A stretch of DNA of 64,000 nt from an uncultured Methylococcaceae bacterium (lineage in GTDB: Bacteria > Pseudomonadota > Gammaproteobacteria > Methylococcales > Methylococcaceae): contig CAIOOA010000067.1 of assembly GCA_903859815.1 (NCBI GenBank), positions 62,001 through 126,000 on the forward strand. Reading direction: 5' to 3'. Numbering within the stretch: the stretch's first letter is position 1; every line of letters starts with the position of its first letter. The translations under genes were made by a program, and so were the position numbers. Below, piece by piece: positions 50,640 through 60,324 of the stretch. The notes below the pieces were generated by a model. The model had not been told where the DNA came from. It did not search any database and saw nothing but the letters and a program-made list of their open reading frames with translations.

Positions 50640-51062
50640 TTAATTGATTTTGCGCAGTATCACAGCTTGAAAGTTTTCTTGATTAGACAACCCTAAGGCT
50701 TTGAAACCAAAAAAATATAAACACAAGCCTAAAAACCCGCCTAAGACACCGGCTAAATCCGAGCTAAACAGGGACACGCCAGCAATTGCGCCAAAGAAAA
50801 ATGTCAACAATGGCAATAGATAAATTCCTAACGAAATCCGGGTCAAGCCATCATCTTCAATTCCTAGCAACACTTTGTCCCCCGGAAACAAGGCTAGGTT
50901 AGAGGCAACTTTTAGCCTAAATTGTCTTCCAGCGAACAAACCGCTATTGACGGAACTGGGACAAGCCGTCTGCGTACAAGCCGAACACCCTGAGGTTTGG
51001 GTTTTGACTACCCAAACTACACCATCGCCGACTTTTTCCACATAGGCTTCTTCTTCGATCAT
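50640..51062 (-). CDS. rseC: SoxR-reducing / sigma-E regulatory membrane protein RseC
   Basis: This 140-residue protein has the N-terminal Cys cluster CSACTQTAC (about 25-33) followed by two TM helices (about 77-97 and 105-122), the RseC/MucC layout. It overlaps rseB by ATGA. Confidence 0.92.
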   Translation of the reverse strand: MIEEEAYVEKVGDGVVWVVKTQTSGCSACTQTACPSSVNSGLFAGRQFRLKVASNLALFPGDKVLLGIEDDGLTRISLGIYLLPLLTFFFGAIAGVSLFSSDLAGVLGGFLGLCLYFFGFKALGLSNQENFQAVILRKIN

Positions 51063-52048
51063 TTCACCGAAGATTCCTGAAGATGGATGCCATCACCAAT
51101 CATTTGCACAGTTTTTTCGGGCGCCTCGCCCATGACTGTCACTAAATACTTGTCCAACAGTTTCCGAGTATAAGAATTGATCGCACCGATCTTGCGTGGC
51201 TGTGCGGTGAAAATTTCGCTCATTAACTGATCGATGTAAATGGAAATTGAAGAAATGCCATCACTCAGCAAAATATGGTCGATTACCCTGTTGTTGGCCC
51301 CGCGCTTCAGTCGGGTGTAGGAAATCATGTGAAATCCATCAGGCACGCCATCCAAGGTCCAAATCAAAGATTCAGCCGGGAGCGTTTCATGCTGCTTCGT
51401 CTTCCATGTCCCATCAACAACGGTAGAAGGTGAAAGTTCTTCAGGCGGGATGGATTTTTCCAACGACAAGGAGTTGAAGACAAATTGCTCCACAACCTGC
51501 TGACCATCTATCCATTCAAATTTAAGGGGCAATTTAGTTTCAACATCTATCCACAATTTGCGCCCGTAACGTAGATCGTCTTTGGGAATTATCGACACTA
51601 AGCGGGAAGGTCTCGTCGCTACATGCTCGACATTACCCAATGAAAACGTATAGTGCTTTGAAAGCTCAGCGAGGTCGTCAGGTAGATCAAGCAAAAGGGA
51701 TTGTCGCGAAGGCTTGGAATCGATTGAAATCGACTTGGTTTCAGGATAATAACAGGTGACTTTGTCAGCCGTGCGTATGACTTCTCTCATAGGAGTGTTG
51801 ACAGACAACAGGCGCTCTTGCTCCACCCCGTTGCTAACCCCGTGAAATACATGCAAACTCTCAATCTGCTTGTCTTTCATATAACTTACGATGCCACGAT
51901 AATTCAGCTTTGAAGCCGCTTGACGGGCATCTTTCAGCCATAACTTTGCTTCATTTTCAGAGCTGTCTGCATAGCCGTCCGTGGCGACAGAAAACATTAT
52001 TAACGTTAAACTGGCAAGAAAATAAAATCGCAAGACAGCAAAATTCAT
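51059..52048 (-). CDS. rseB: Sigma-E factor regulatory protein RseB (MucB)
   Basis: This periplasmic protein of about 329 residues has a signal peptide (MNFAVLRFYFLASLTLIMFS, cleavage near GYADS), a LolA-like N-terminal domain (NYRGIVSYMKD, LLSVNTPMREVIR, SKHYTFSLG...) and a C-terminal MucB domain (DGVPDGFHMISYTRLKRG). It protects RseA from proteolysis. Start at 52048 (GGA at -10) is preferred; a start 15 nt upstream is possible. Confidence 0.93.
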   Translation of the reverse strand: MNFAVLRFYFLASLTLIMFSVATDGYADSSENEAKLWLKDARQAASKLNYRGIVSYMKDKQIESLHVFHGVSNGVEQERLLSVNTPMREVIRTADKVTCYYPETKSISIDSKPSRQSLLLDLPDDLAELSKHYTFSLGNVEHVATRPSRLVSIIPKDDLRYGRKLWIDVETKLPLKFEWIDGQQVVEQFVFNSLSLEKSIPPEELSPSTVVDGTWKTKQHETLPAESLIWTLDGVPDGFHMISYTRLKRGANNRVIDHILLSDGISSISIYIDQLMSEIFTAQPRKIGAINSYTRKLLDKYLVTVMGEAPEKTVQMIGDGIHLQESSVK

Positions 52049-52068
52049 GCGCAATTCCGTCATTAAAC

Positions 52069-52629
52069 TTAGTTATTCGGCCTAGAGCCAACAACCCTGA
52101 CATAGGGGAGCATCGCCGCCGAACCCGCCATGTAAGCAGTTTCGTTATGCATGACCAAATAGTCGTTAAATTGACTATCGGCTTGGTTGTCAACTTGGTC
52201 AGGAGCCACTGATGCCACTTGCCCTGCACCGGCTTGGCTATTAGCCGCCGTTTGAAACACATCACTGTGGTCATTCACTGACTTGCCTACAATCACTGCC
52301 ACCAACGCCAATGAAGCTGCAAGCCCTAGAGTGACTATGCTAGATCGCGCACTGATGGCTGGTCGCAAAGCCTTAGGAGCCAGTACCGTCGGCTCTTGCG
52401 TAATCGCAAGACTGACTCTTGCGGCAAAATCCTTATCTGCCAGCAAGCCGTTCCCAGCCGAACGCATCACATCGCCCATTAAATTGTACCGTGCCCAAGT
52501 TGCTTTCAACTCTGCGTCGGTAAGCATTGTATCTATCAAACGTGGATTGTCACGCCCGTCTAAATCGGAGTCCATAAGCATGGATATCCGCATTCTCGAT
52601 TCCTTATCTTGGTCCGTCATAACATTCAC
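52069..52629 (-). CDS. rseA: Anti-sigma-E factor RseA
   Basis: This 186-residue inner-membrane protein has the N-terminal sigma-binding region (LMDSDLDGRDNPRLIDTM...WARYNLMGDVMRS), a single TM helix (about residues 93-113, IVTLGLAASLALVAVIVGKS) and a periplasmic C-terminus. It holds RpoE inactive until cleaved by DegS/RseP. It starts 2 nt after rpoE. Confidence 0.93.
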   Translation of the reverse strand: MNVMTDQDKESRMRISMLMDSDLDGRDNPRLIDTMLTDAELKATWARYNLMGDVMRSAGNGLLADKDFAARVSLAITQEPTVLAPKALRPAISARSSIVTLGLAASLALVAVIVGKSVNDHSDVFQTAANSQAGAGQVASVAPDQVDNQADSQFNDYLVMHNETAYMAGSAAMLPYVRVVGSRPNN

Positions 52630-52631
52630 CT

Positions 52632-53213
52632 TTACCCGGTTAAAGATTTAATTTTTTTGTCTATGGCCTCACGAGCACGAAAAATACGTGAACGGACTGT
52701 CCCCACCGGACACTCCATTACCTCCGCAATTTCATCGTAGCTTAGGCCATCCATTTCTCTTAAGGTTATTGCCGTCCGCAATTCGCCCGGCAATTCGTCA
52801 AGAGCCAACTGTATTGTCCTACCCAACTCTTCACTGAGCAGTATTCCTTCAGGAGTCTCCTGATCTCTGAGACTGTTCTCACCCTCGAATTGTTCCGCGA
52901 CTTCCATTTCAATTTCATCGTCAGTCGGTCGGCGTGACCGGGCAGCGATGTGATTTTTGGCGGTATTGATGGCAATTCGATAAATCCAAGTGTAAAAAGC
53001 ACTGTCGCCACGAAAACTCGCCATCGCCCGATAGGCTTTGATGAAGGTTTCTTGGGCGATATCCTGCGCCTCATGCGGATCACGCACATAGCGGTTGATG
53101 AGTTGGATGATCCTGTTTTGGTACTTCAGGACTAGCAAATCAAAGGCTTTTTTTTCGCCTTTTTGAACCCTTCTGACCAATTCCTCGTCGACCACTTCTA
53201 CCATGGCAGTCAT
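52632..53213 (-). CDS. rpoE: RNA polymerase sigma-E factor RpoE
   Basis: This 193-residue ECF sigma factor has region 2 (YVRDPHEAQDIAQETFIKAY, then FYTWIYRIAINTAKNH) and region 4 helix-turn-helix (LSYDEIAEVMECPVGTVRSR). It controls the envelope-stress regulon. It leads the rpoE-rseABC-degP-...-pdxJ block and is divergent from nadB, a conserved gammaproteobacterial arrangement. Confidence 0.97.
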   Translation of the reverse strand: MTAMVEVVDEELVRRVQKGEKKAFDLLVLKYQNRIIQLINRYVRDPHEAQDIAQETFIKAYRAMASFRGDSAFYTWIYRIAINTAKNHIAARSRRPTDDEIEMEVAEQFEGENSLRDQETPEGILLSEELGRTIQLALDELPGELRTAITLREMDGLSYDEIAEVMECPVGTVRSRIFRAREAIDKKIKSLTG

Positions 53214-53434
53214 TTCAAACCCAGCCAGGTAGTGCGCAGTGAATTAAAATGCCGCGCCATAAAAAAGCGGGGAATTGGCATATTGTGTGAGGATGGCATC
53301 AATGCTCAGGAAATTTGGTTATTGGTTTTTGGAAGCAACAAGTCATTTTAGGGTACATTATCTTCTTTTCCGGGCTAACGTTCAATCTTGAACAACTTTC
53401 TTGTAGGATGCAACAAAAAAGAGATGACAAAATT

Positions 53435-55048
53435 ATGAATGCAAAAAACCACATGTATGATGTATTAATCATCGGCAGCGGTGCCGCCGGGCTAAGCTTG
53501 GCTCTACGCTTGGCAGACCATACCCGTGTGGCGGTCATTTCCAAAACATCCCTCAACGAGGGCAGCACCTTGTATGCCCAAGGCGGGGTCTCTGCTGTCA
53601 TGGACGAACAAGATTCCATCCAAGCACACTTCGATGACACTTTGATCGCCGGTGCGGGGCTATGCCATCCTGACGCTGTCCGACTGGTGGTGTCTCACGG
53701 CAGGGATTGCATCGAGTGGTTGCAAGCGCGGGGGGTGCCTTTCACTGAAGAGACCTGGGATGACGGAAGTTCAAGACTGCATTTGACCCGCGAAGGCGGA
53801 CACTCGCATCGCCGCGTGGTTCATGCCGCCGATGCGACCGGCAAAGCCATTGAAACGTCGCTGGAACAACATGCCCGACAACACCCAAACATCGAATTGT
53901 TCGAATACCATAATGCAGTCGATTTGATTACTGCCAAAAAACTGGGGGGCCAAACTCAACGCGTTTTGGGTGTCTATGTTCTCGACAACCGGGAACATCG
54001 GGTCAAAACCATGCGTGCCCGCATCGTGGTGCTGGCCACGGGCGGGGCGAGCAAGGTTTATCTCTACACCAGCAATCCCGATGTGTCCACGGGTGATGGA
54101 ATGGCGCTGGCGTGGCGGGCCGGGGCTAGAATCGCCAACATGGAATTCATCCAATTCCACCCCACCTGCCTGTTTCACCCCCATGCCCGTTCTTTCTTAA
54201 TCAGTGAAGCGGTGCGCGGCGAAGGCGGGAAATTGCTATTGCCTGACGGAACCCGCTTCATGGTCAAATTCGACCCTCGCGAAGAACTGGCTCCCCGCGA
54301 CATAGTGGCCCGTGCCATCGACCACGAAATGAAACGTTTAGGCATAGACTGCGTATACTTGGACATCAGCCATAAGGGCGCTGAATTCATTACGAGCCAT
54401 TTCCCCACCATTCACGCAAAATGTCTGGAATTCGGCATCGACATGACCCGCCAACCCATCCCCGTGGTGCCGGCTGCCCATTACACTTGCGGCGGGGTAT
54501 TGACCGATAGCCAAGCCCGCACCGACATACCCGGCTTATATGCCATAGGCGAGGTGGCTTGCACCGGCTTGCATGGAGCCAATCGCATGGCCAGCAACTC
54601 GCTGCTGGAATGCCTAGTCTATGCCAAGCAAGCCTGTGAAGACATTAAACAAATCCTGCCTGACTCCCCTATTCCGCCTGAATTGCCGGAATGGGACGAA
54701 TCCAAGGTCAGCGATTCGGACGAGGAAGTGGTGGTATCCCACAACTGGGACGAATTGCGCCGTTTCATGTGGGATTATGTCGGCATAGTCCGCACTGACA
54801 AACGGCTGGAAAGGGCGATGCGACGGACAGAATTACTGAAGCAAGAAATCGCGGATTATTACGGTCATTTCCGCGTGACCAGCGATTTGCTGGAATTGCG
54901 CAATCTGGTGACCGTTGCCGAACTCATCATTCGCTCGGCACAACTTCGCAAAGAAAGTCGTGGTTTGCACTTCACCTTGGACTACCCGGAAACCAATGAT
55001 AGCCAAACGCCGAAGGATACCGTGTTGGAGCCAGATTCAGTGAATTAG
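53435..55048 (+). CDS. nadB: L-aspartate oxidase NadB
   Basis: This flavoprotein of about 537 residues oxidises L-aspartate to iminoaspartate, the first step of NAD synthesis. The FAD-binding GSGAAGLS motif lies near the N-terminus, with [16 protein letters not shown] and the active-site [14 protein letters not shown] region. The start at 53435 ([19 protein letters not shown]) gives the usual N-terminus; the frame remains open 120 nt further upstream. Confidence 0.95.
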   Translation: MNAKNHMYDVLIIGSGAAGLSLALRLADHTRVAVISKTSLNEGSTLYAQGGVSAVMDEQDSIQAHFDDTLIAGAGLCHPDAVRLVVSHGRDCIEWLQARGVPFTEETWDDGSSRLHLTREGGHSHRRVVHAADATGKAIETSLEQHARQHPNIELFEYHNAVDLITAKKLGGQTQRVLGVYVLDNREHRVKTMRARIVVLATGGASKVYLYTSNPDVSTGDGMALAWRAGARIANMEFIQFHPTCLFHPHARSFLISEAVRGEGGKLLLPDGTRFMVKFDPREELAPRDIVARAIDHEMKRLGIDCVYLDISHKGAEFITSHFPTIHAKCLEFGIDMTRQPIPVVPAAHYTCGGVLTDSQARTDIPGLYAIGEVACTGLHGANRMASNSLLECLVYAKQACEDIKQILPDSPIPPELPEWDESKVSDSDEEVVVSHNWDELRRFMWDYVGIVRTDKRLERAMRRTELLKQEIADYYGHFRVTSDLLELRNLVTVAELIIRSAQLRKESRGLHFTLDYPETNDSQTPKDTVLEPDSVN

Positions 55049-55320
55049 CTCGGTTTTGCCGATTGAATACATTATTGATAGACCAATGATTATTGGGCGG
55101 TCGAGGCTTCTTGGGCTTGGGTGATGGATTAATAACGAGAAGGTCAGTAGGTCACTGACGACGCTTGGGCTGTGTGCAGCGGGCGCTTTTCCTGATAGCG
55201 AACTTTTTCCGGGGCAATCCGACGGGTCGGCTGCCGAGGCCGGGCATCACGTCGGAGATTTTGAACGACGACGCGCTTGATCCCCGGTCAATTTTCGACC
55301 GGCGCCAACAGCTTGGCTAA
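55049..55320. other. GC-richer stretch between nadB and the TOMM cluster, possible remnant
   Basis: About 270 bases without a supported gene. The second half (from about 55160) is visibly more GC-rich than its surroundings. It is open in one plus-strand frame for 53 codons with no ATG, ending at TAA 55318-55320, right at the last TOMM gene. It may be a gene remnant at the insertion boundary of the cluster, or chance; I do not recognise the translated product. Confidence 0.35.
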
Positions 55321-55776
55321 TCACAATGGAAGATGGTAACTTTGCGTCCATTGATAATGTACGCGATAAGCCCTAACAAAATCCAAATAGTTATAGCTAG
55401 ATTGGCCGTGCATTGGATCAGCAATCAATATTTCACCCTTGGTAGTCACGCCATGGATTACCACCAAATGCCAGCCAATAAAATAGCGCATACAGGCCAG
55501 TATTGGATTGCCGTTTTCCATGTGTTGCAACAAAACCTCCTTAGGCAAAATGCCAATAGTCTCAATGTAATCCAACCCAATATGGGCCATGGCCTTCAAC
55601 GGGCTACACACCTGATCAAAATTATCGCCATGCACCGAACGGGCGAAATCAATTTGCGAAACGGAAAAGCGCGGAGTGTAGAAACGTTTGACGGAAACCG
55701 CAATAGCGGCCCAGCAAAGCAATTTTCCTTCCTGGGCGTCCATCTCAAAGGGCAAAATTTTATCAACTAACATCAT
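55321..55776 (-). CDS. Stand-alone C39-like papain-type cysteine peptidase of the TOMM cluster
   Basis: This 151-residue protein has oxyanion Gln15, nucleophile Cys21 (QEGKLLCWAA), catalytic His103 (GWHLVVIHGV) and Asp120 (ILIADPMHG), the C39-type triad. C39 peptidases cut leaders after Gly-Gly, and the precursor at 61.6-61.9 kb has VVGG before its core, so it is the likely leader protease. Unlike most bacteriocin C39 domains it is not fused to an ABC transporter. The ATG at 55776 overlaps the upstream stop as ATGA; the open frame extends to 55899 but that part would lie in the upstream gene. Confidence 0.8.
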   Translation of the reverse strand: MMLVDKILPFEMDAQEGKLLCWAAIAVSVKRFYTPRFSVSQIDFARSVHGDNFDQVCSPLKAMAHIGLDYIETIGILPKEVLLQHMENGNPILACMRYFIGWHLVVIHGVTTKGEILIADPMHGQSSYNYLDFVRAYRVHYQWTQSYHLPL

Positions 55777-58058
55777 TGGATTGAAAGTAGTCTCTTCTCG
55801 ATCATCACATTGACCAAATCCACGCAATCGCACATAGCTAGATTTAATGCGTTTGATAATCGCAGCAGACCCATGGGTTGACTTAACTGTTCCATGCATT
55901 GCTGTTCATCTTTAGTCAACTTTAAAGGTTTCAAATATCGCTTGAAATGAACTTGCCATTGATCGTAATCAGACTTGACATAATTGATAGCGCGGCTGGC
56001 AGCCACCCTATATTTGCCGATATGCTCGGCATTCGGCTTATTCAATTCATTGGTAATAGGATAGACCCTCCCTTCGTAGATTAATGTTTGAACATCCCAT
56101 TTCAAACAAGACCAATATAATTCACGCGGAGAGGCAGGCAACTCTATGCCGCATTGATGGTCGGTACATATGCATTGAATTGAAGCAAAATCAATTTGCG
56201 GAAACCACTCGGCAACCATTCCCACAATCAGTTGGTTCAAGCGCATATACGCAGAACCTGAAAACGGCAATAATCCCGCCGCCTTATCATTGCCCAACAT
56301 CAGGCTCCATCCTGCCTGGGAAATGCAAATAGTCGGCTGGTCGCTTGGTGCAATGCGTTTAAAAGGAATGCAACGGGTGTAGGGTGAAACATCATAACCT
56401 AACTTAAATGCCGCATCCAATAATTCCCTACTAAGCTTGGCTGAAATTTCTTCAACATCTGCCTCTTTATTGGACAGCGGGCGGGCAAGAGCCGCCTGCG
56501 CTACGCGAGGTGCAAGTGCTTCCGGCAGTGGCTGGGAAAGCCAGTGGATACAAGCTCGCAGCCAGCATACAAAGGCATGTTTATGGTTGCCTTGTAGATT
56601 ATTCAACTGCGCAAAGCAAAGGTTTACATAGAGTAAGTCGCTTTCATTGCGAAGTTGGTAATTGATGAAAAACCCTCGCTGATAGTAAAGTTCGGCCTGT
56701 GGGTAGTCACCTAGTTTTTTATAAATCCGTGCTTGATTCAAGCAATTGATGTAAATCAAATGCCAATCTGGCTCAGATAATTGTTGCAAATGACCTTCTA
56801 TTTCCTTTTCCAATGCAAGTGCTTCATCTATCTGATTAAGTCTGAGTTTGTTTAATGCTGAAATGTTAAGCAAATATAAGTAAAGCCGAGGATATTCATA
56901 GGAGTTAAAATATTTTCGCGCCAAGTTGAAATAGGGTTCTGCCAGTATCGCCTTATTATTCATCACTAAACCCCAGGCTTTGCTTTGGTATAATGAAGCT
57001 TTAACCACATCTGGCAAGGAGTCTTCTGGCAAACTGCCCTGTGCCGCTCGATTGAAATCCATTAAAGCAATCGAGATGTTTTGCTTTTGAACTTCTACTA
57101 AAGCAGCTTGTAAGGGAGATAAAAGCTCAGCATGAATACCATCAAGTATCGCAAACGCTATTTCATAAGCTCCTTCAGCAAATCTCAACCCAGCCTGCTG
57201 TTGCAGGAATTCCACATCTTGCTTGTAACGTTGCAGTTGATAATACACTTGCAGATGCTCTTCACAGTCTGGCATCGTCATCGGTAGGCAAAGTTCGCCG
57301 CGGCAACGGCAATTTGGGGAAATTAGTATTTTGCCATTTCTTAATTGAAGATAGTCAAATTGAACGGTTGAATGAAATTGGCTGCTATTTCCTTCATCCT
57401 GCAATATACTAGCGTTAATAATACCGGGCATTGAAAAGCCAGCAAATCTATCTTTTATATCGGCACAGTGATTTTGCAATAAAATTTCAAAGCCAGGTAA
57501 GGTCGGCAACTTTTCCAAGCTTGCATCCAACCTTAAAAGCAAGCCAACTTGAAAGCCATACTCAAACCCAGCATCACTCAGAAGCTTGAGCAAATGAACA
57601 TTTTCCATACCCCAAAAGGCATTCTCTAACGGGGCCACAACGAATAAATTTCGTATATTCTGTCCTTGAATCTTGGAGATTAAGACACGAGCAAACTGAA
57701 AAGCTGAGATAAAGTTACGGTCTCCCTCGCTTTCATTGTCAATCAGTTTGCCCACGGTATCGGCATAATGAATCGCTCCCTCCAAATCTGTATATAAGAT
57801 CGGCTGTATGGCTTCAGGCGGGGGCAAGTCTAATTGCGAACCCCACTCACGCGCCAACCAATGCCCACGCCATGGGCCTAAACTCAAATCTGCAAACAGA
57901 CACTCCAATCCAAGATTATCGACACCGATCATCTTGGCCAATTCTTGAAAAGAATTCAAATGCCAAGCATTTAAAACTCGCGTTCCATGCCTGCGAACTA
58001 TGTGAACAGCATCCTCATCATGGACCGGAACAAATTTCAAATCACAGTTGTTCGCCAT
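55773..58058 (-). CDS. 761-residue TPR-type protein of unknown function in the TOMM cluster
   Basis: I do not recognise the family. The N-terminal third (residues 1-265) is a globular alpha/beta region ending in a Cys-rich segment (SPNCRCRGELCLP, about 250-262) that could bind metal. Residues about 280-520 have TPR-like helical pairs (for example ARIYKKLGDYPQAELYYQRGF). The C-terminal 60 residues resemble a small winged-helix or RRE-like fold (LKLTKDEQQCMEQLSQPMGL). It overlaps the SagB gene by 17 nt and the peptidase gene by ATGA, so it is translated with them. It may be a scaffold, recognition or regulatory protein for the modifying complex, or provide self-protection. Confidence 0.75.
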   Translation of the reverse strand: MANNCDLKFVPVHDEDAVHIVRRHGTRVLNAWHLNSFQELAKMIGVDNLGLECLFADLSLGPWRGHWLAREWGSQLDLPPPEAIQPILYTDLEGAIHYADTVGKLIDNESEGDRNFISAFQFARVLISKIQGQNIRNLFVVAPLENAFWGMENVHLLKLLSDAGFEYGFQVGLLLRLDASLEKLPTLPGFEILLQNHCADIKDRFAGFSMPGIINASILQDEGNSSQFHSTVQFDYLQLRNGKILISPNCRCRGELCLPMTMPDCEEHLQVYYQLQRYKQDVEFLQQQAGLRFAEGAYEIAFAILDGIHAELLSPLQAALVEVQKQNISIALMDFNRAAQGSLPEDSLPDVVKASLYQSKAWGLVMNNKAILAEPYFNLARKYFNSYEYPRLYLYLLNISALNKLRLNQIDEALALEKEIEGHLQQLSEPDWHLIYINCLNQARIYKKLGDYPQAELYYQRGFFINYQLRNESDLLYVNLCFAQLNNLQGNHKHAFVCWLRACIHWLSQPLPEALAPRVAQAALARPLSNKEADVEEISAKLSRELLDAAFKLGYDVSPYTRCIPFKRIAPSDQPTICISQAGWSLMLGNDKAAGLLPFSGSAYMRLNQLIVGMVAEWFPQIDFASIQCICTDHQCGIELPASPRELYWSCLKWDVQTLIYEGRVYPITNELNKPNAEHIGKYRVAASRAINYVKSDYDQWQVHFKRYLKPLKLTKDEQQCMEQLSQPMGLLRLSNALNLAMCDCVDLVNVMIEKRLLSIQ

Positions 58059-58863
58059 TTTTTGATCCAGCGCATAATCCGTTCATATAAAGTATCGAAT
58101 GATGCAGTCCATCAAGCTCTAATAGATTATCAATTTTTCGGTCATAAAACCCACCGAGGTTGATCACCCCCATACCCAAAGCAGTAGCTGTCAAATTAAT
58201 GTTTTGGGCAACATGACCTGCCTCAAACAGACAGAAGCGATATCCTTTATTGCGATATTTAAATACCGAGCGTTGAAAAATTGCAGTAATAAAAATTAGC
58301 AAAGATAAGTTTTCCGCCAAATGGGATTGAAACTCAACAAAAGCTTTCGATATTTGCTTAGTATAATTACCTGGTTTAATGAAGTGCAATGCATTTAGTG
58401 AAGGTGAAAAATGATAAATACCTTCTTCCAAGCCTTTAACGTGACCACCATTATAAAAATATAACTCTAGAGGGTATAATCCTCCACCCGATGGCGCACT
58501 TCGAAAAGGACGGCGAACGTATGGATTGTTTTTGTTATCGCGAGTTTCACCATAAGCTAAATGTAATATCGTGCGCAATTGCTCTAAGGAAATATGTTCT
58601 GGCTTGAATTCTCGCGGGGTCACGCGTGAAAGTACAATATCGGAAAATTTTCGATCTATCGGGGATAAAGTATTGGGTAGTGGGATTGGCGGGAAATTAT
58701 TATAAGGCAAGGATTCATACAAATTCTCCATTTCTGCAAGGACTTGTTCGCTTGTCAAGGCTACATCATAACGGCCAGTCTTGGAACTTTCATGGAATTG
58801 TTCCCATGACATGTCAGCAGAATCCGTATCCAGTTCGGTATTTTTCCATAATGTATCTAGCAT
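58042..58863 (-). CDS. SagB-type FMN-dependent azoline dehydrogenase
   Basis: This 273-residue nitroreductase-fold protein has the SagB-type FMN motifs FRSAPSGGGLYPLELYFY (about 119-136) and FCLFEAGHVAQNINLTATALGMG (about 209-231). In TOMM pathways it oxidises azolines to aromatic thiazoles or (methyl)oxazoles. It lies 129 nt after the YcaO gene and overlaps the TPR gene downstream by 17 nt. Confidence 0.9.
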   Translation of the reverse strand: MLDTLWKNTELDTDSADMSWEQFHESSKTGRYDVALTSEQVLAEMENLYESLPYNNFPPIPLPNTLSPIDRKFSDIVLSRVTPREFKPEHISLEQLRTILHLAYGETRDNKNNPYVRRPFRSAPSGGGLYPLELYFYNGGHVKGLEEGIYHFSPSLNALHFIKPGNYTKQISKAFVEFQSHLAENLSLLIFITAIFQRSVFKYRNKGYRFCLFEAGHVAQNINLTATALGMGVINLGGFYDRKIDNLLELDGLHHSILYMNGLCAGSKNGEQL

Positions 58864-58992
58864 TGGACAGCCTTTGTTTAAATGGTTGAAATGTGCCCGT
58901 TTAGTTTAGGACATAGCGTCAAGAGAGTGGACTGCTATTGCAAAAGACTTGTCATGATTGTTTGCAACCATAGCCAATAGCAGGCTTAGCTA

Positions 58993-60324
58993 TCAAGGAA
59001 ACGGATGCGGAAAAGGGTAATCGCCGATGGCTGGATCAATTCCCGCGTAGCCTAGCTTTTGTGGAATGTTCCATAATCGTTTACCACCTAATGGACGGTG
59101 ATGGAAGCCCATGAATAAAGGATGGTAGCCTGGAATCAAACCCCGTAAGACATGCATTCCAAGAAATTTAATATCCGGTGAGGTGATATCAGAGACTAGC
59201 GCCCGATAACCGGTTTCGTTTATGCGAGCAACCATTCGCTCCAAACTTAACTTAGGGTCGCCCAAGTCGAAATCCGGTAGTTCATTATAGTCTTTGAAAT
59301 CTTGCGAAGCAAAGAGAAACTCAGCGTGACAAGTCACGGCAGGGTTAACCCAAAAGTTGACATGGTCAACTTGCCCAGTAATATTATCATACTCTGGGTG
59401 TGCTGCTATGCGCGGGAGCTCAGCCTTAATTTGATAAGCATAACGCTCGGTGTGTGCGAGTTCTTCCAATGCTTTTCGGATCGCTTCCTCAGCGCTCAGG
59501 GCAACTGAAGCGGACACTACAATCGGTACAAAATCGCCTGAATGCCGTGCGACGGCCATCACCGATGGAATCCCCGTTTCATTGCTGATGTCCATCAAAT
59601 AAACCTTATAATTCACCGCTTGAAAGCGTTTAATTAAATCGAGATTAGCCGCAGAAAGAGTTTCTTGCCGGATTTGCGGTCGAGATAAGTGAGCTTGCCA
59701 TGTAATCATAAAGCAGTCTCGCTCAATCACCTCACACAAAGCACCGATGGCAGCTTCCGCATAGCTACAGTGACAGGATAAGCCAGTTGATATCGGTTGT
59801 GTGATCGGTGTCTCTTCACCGTTCTCATAAAAGAAATAGGGGACATAAACCATTGAAGCAGGTACATGTGTAACGCTATTGGTAAATAGGTCACGAGCAG
59901 GAACCCACCTGACTTTAGAGGACTTCAGGAAAGGGTCAAACATAAAAGCTTCAAAGCTGTGTTGAAGGTTCGAATACAGCACGAAGTCTTCGGGATCAAC
60001 ACAATCGAATGGGGCTTGATCAAACGAAGCGAGCGGAAAAGCCTCTTTGTCATAAATAGCAGCGCAGTAGCGCTCGATAGCCTCACCTATCGTCTTTGCT
60101 AAAGCCATATCGCGCCGAATTGATGCCCCTCCCCCGACGGCAAAATTGCGGTATTCGCCAAAAGCTTCGGTATTAGCTGCCGTGCAGTTGAAACGGAAAA
60201 AACGCGGGGAGTCAGTCTCGGCGGGATGTTCCCGAACATTGCCAATGATTCCAACCTTATTGTCGAAAATATAAGGTAGGGCATCGCTTAGTCGGCTTAA
60301 GGGAGTGCTAACTTCAATTTTCAT
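58993..60324 (-). CDS. YcaO-domain cyclodehydratase with PxPxP C-terminus
   Basis: This 443-residue YcaO protein has the ATP-binding E-x-x-E-R motifs (GEAIERYCAAIYDKE, GALCEVIERDCF, LEELAHTERYA) and ends FPHPFP within YPFPHPFP, which contains PxPxP, the hallmark of azoline-forming YcaOs. It uses ATP to activate amide backbones so Cys/Thr side chains cyclise. The start at 60324 (MKIEVSTPLSRLSDALP) follows GGGAAC and overlaps the partner gene by 11 nt. The partner E1-like protein is encoded separately, so it is a split cyclodehydratase. Confidence 0.95.
   Translation of the reverse strand: MKIEVSTPLSRLSDALPYIFDNKVGIIGNVREHPAETDSPRFFRFNCTAANTEAFGEYRNFAVGGGASIRRDMALAKTIGEAIERYCAAIYDKEAFPLASFDQAPFDCVDPEDFVLYSNLQHSFEAFMFDPFLKSSKVRWVPARDLFTNSVTHVPASMVYVPYFFYENGEETPITQPISTGLSCHCSYAEAAIGALCEVIERDCFMITWQAHLSRPQIRQETLSAANLDLIKRFQAVNYKVYLMDISNETGIPSVMAVARHSGDFVPIVVSASVALSAEEAIRKALEELAHTERYAYQIKAELPRIAAHPEYDNITGQVDHVNFWVNPAVTCHAEFLFASQDFKDYNELPDFDLGDPKLSLERMVARINETGYRALVSDITSPDIKFLGMHVLRGLIPGYHPLFMGFHHRPLGGKRLWNIPQKLGYAGIDPAIGDYPFPHPFP

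Noticed and set aside
55159..55320. 53-codon open frame ending at the TOMM boundary as a real gene
   Set aside because: No ATG, no ribosome-binding site and no recognised family; kept only as a possible remnant.
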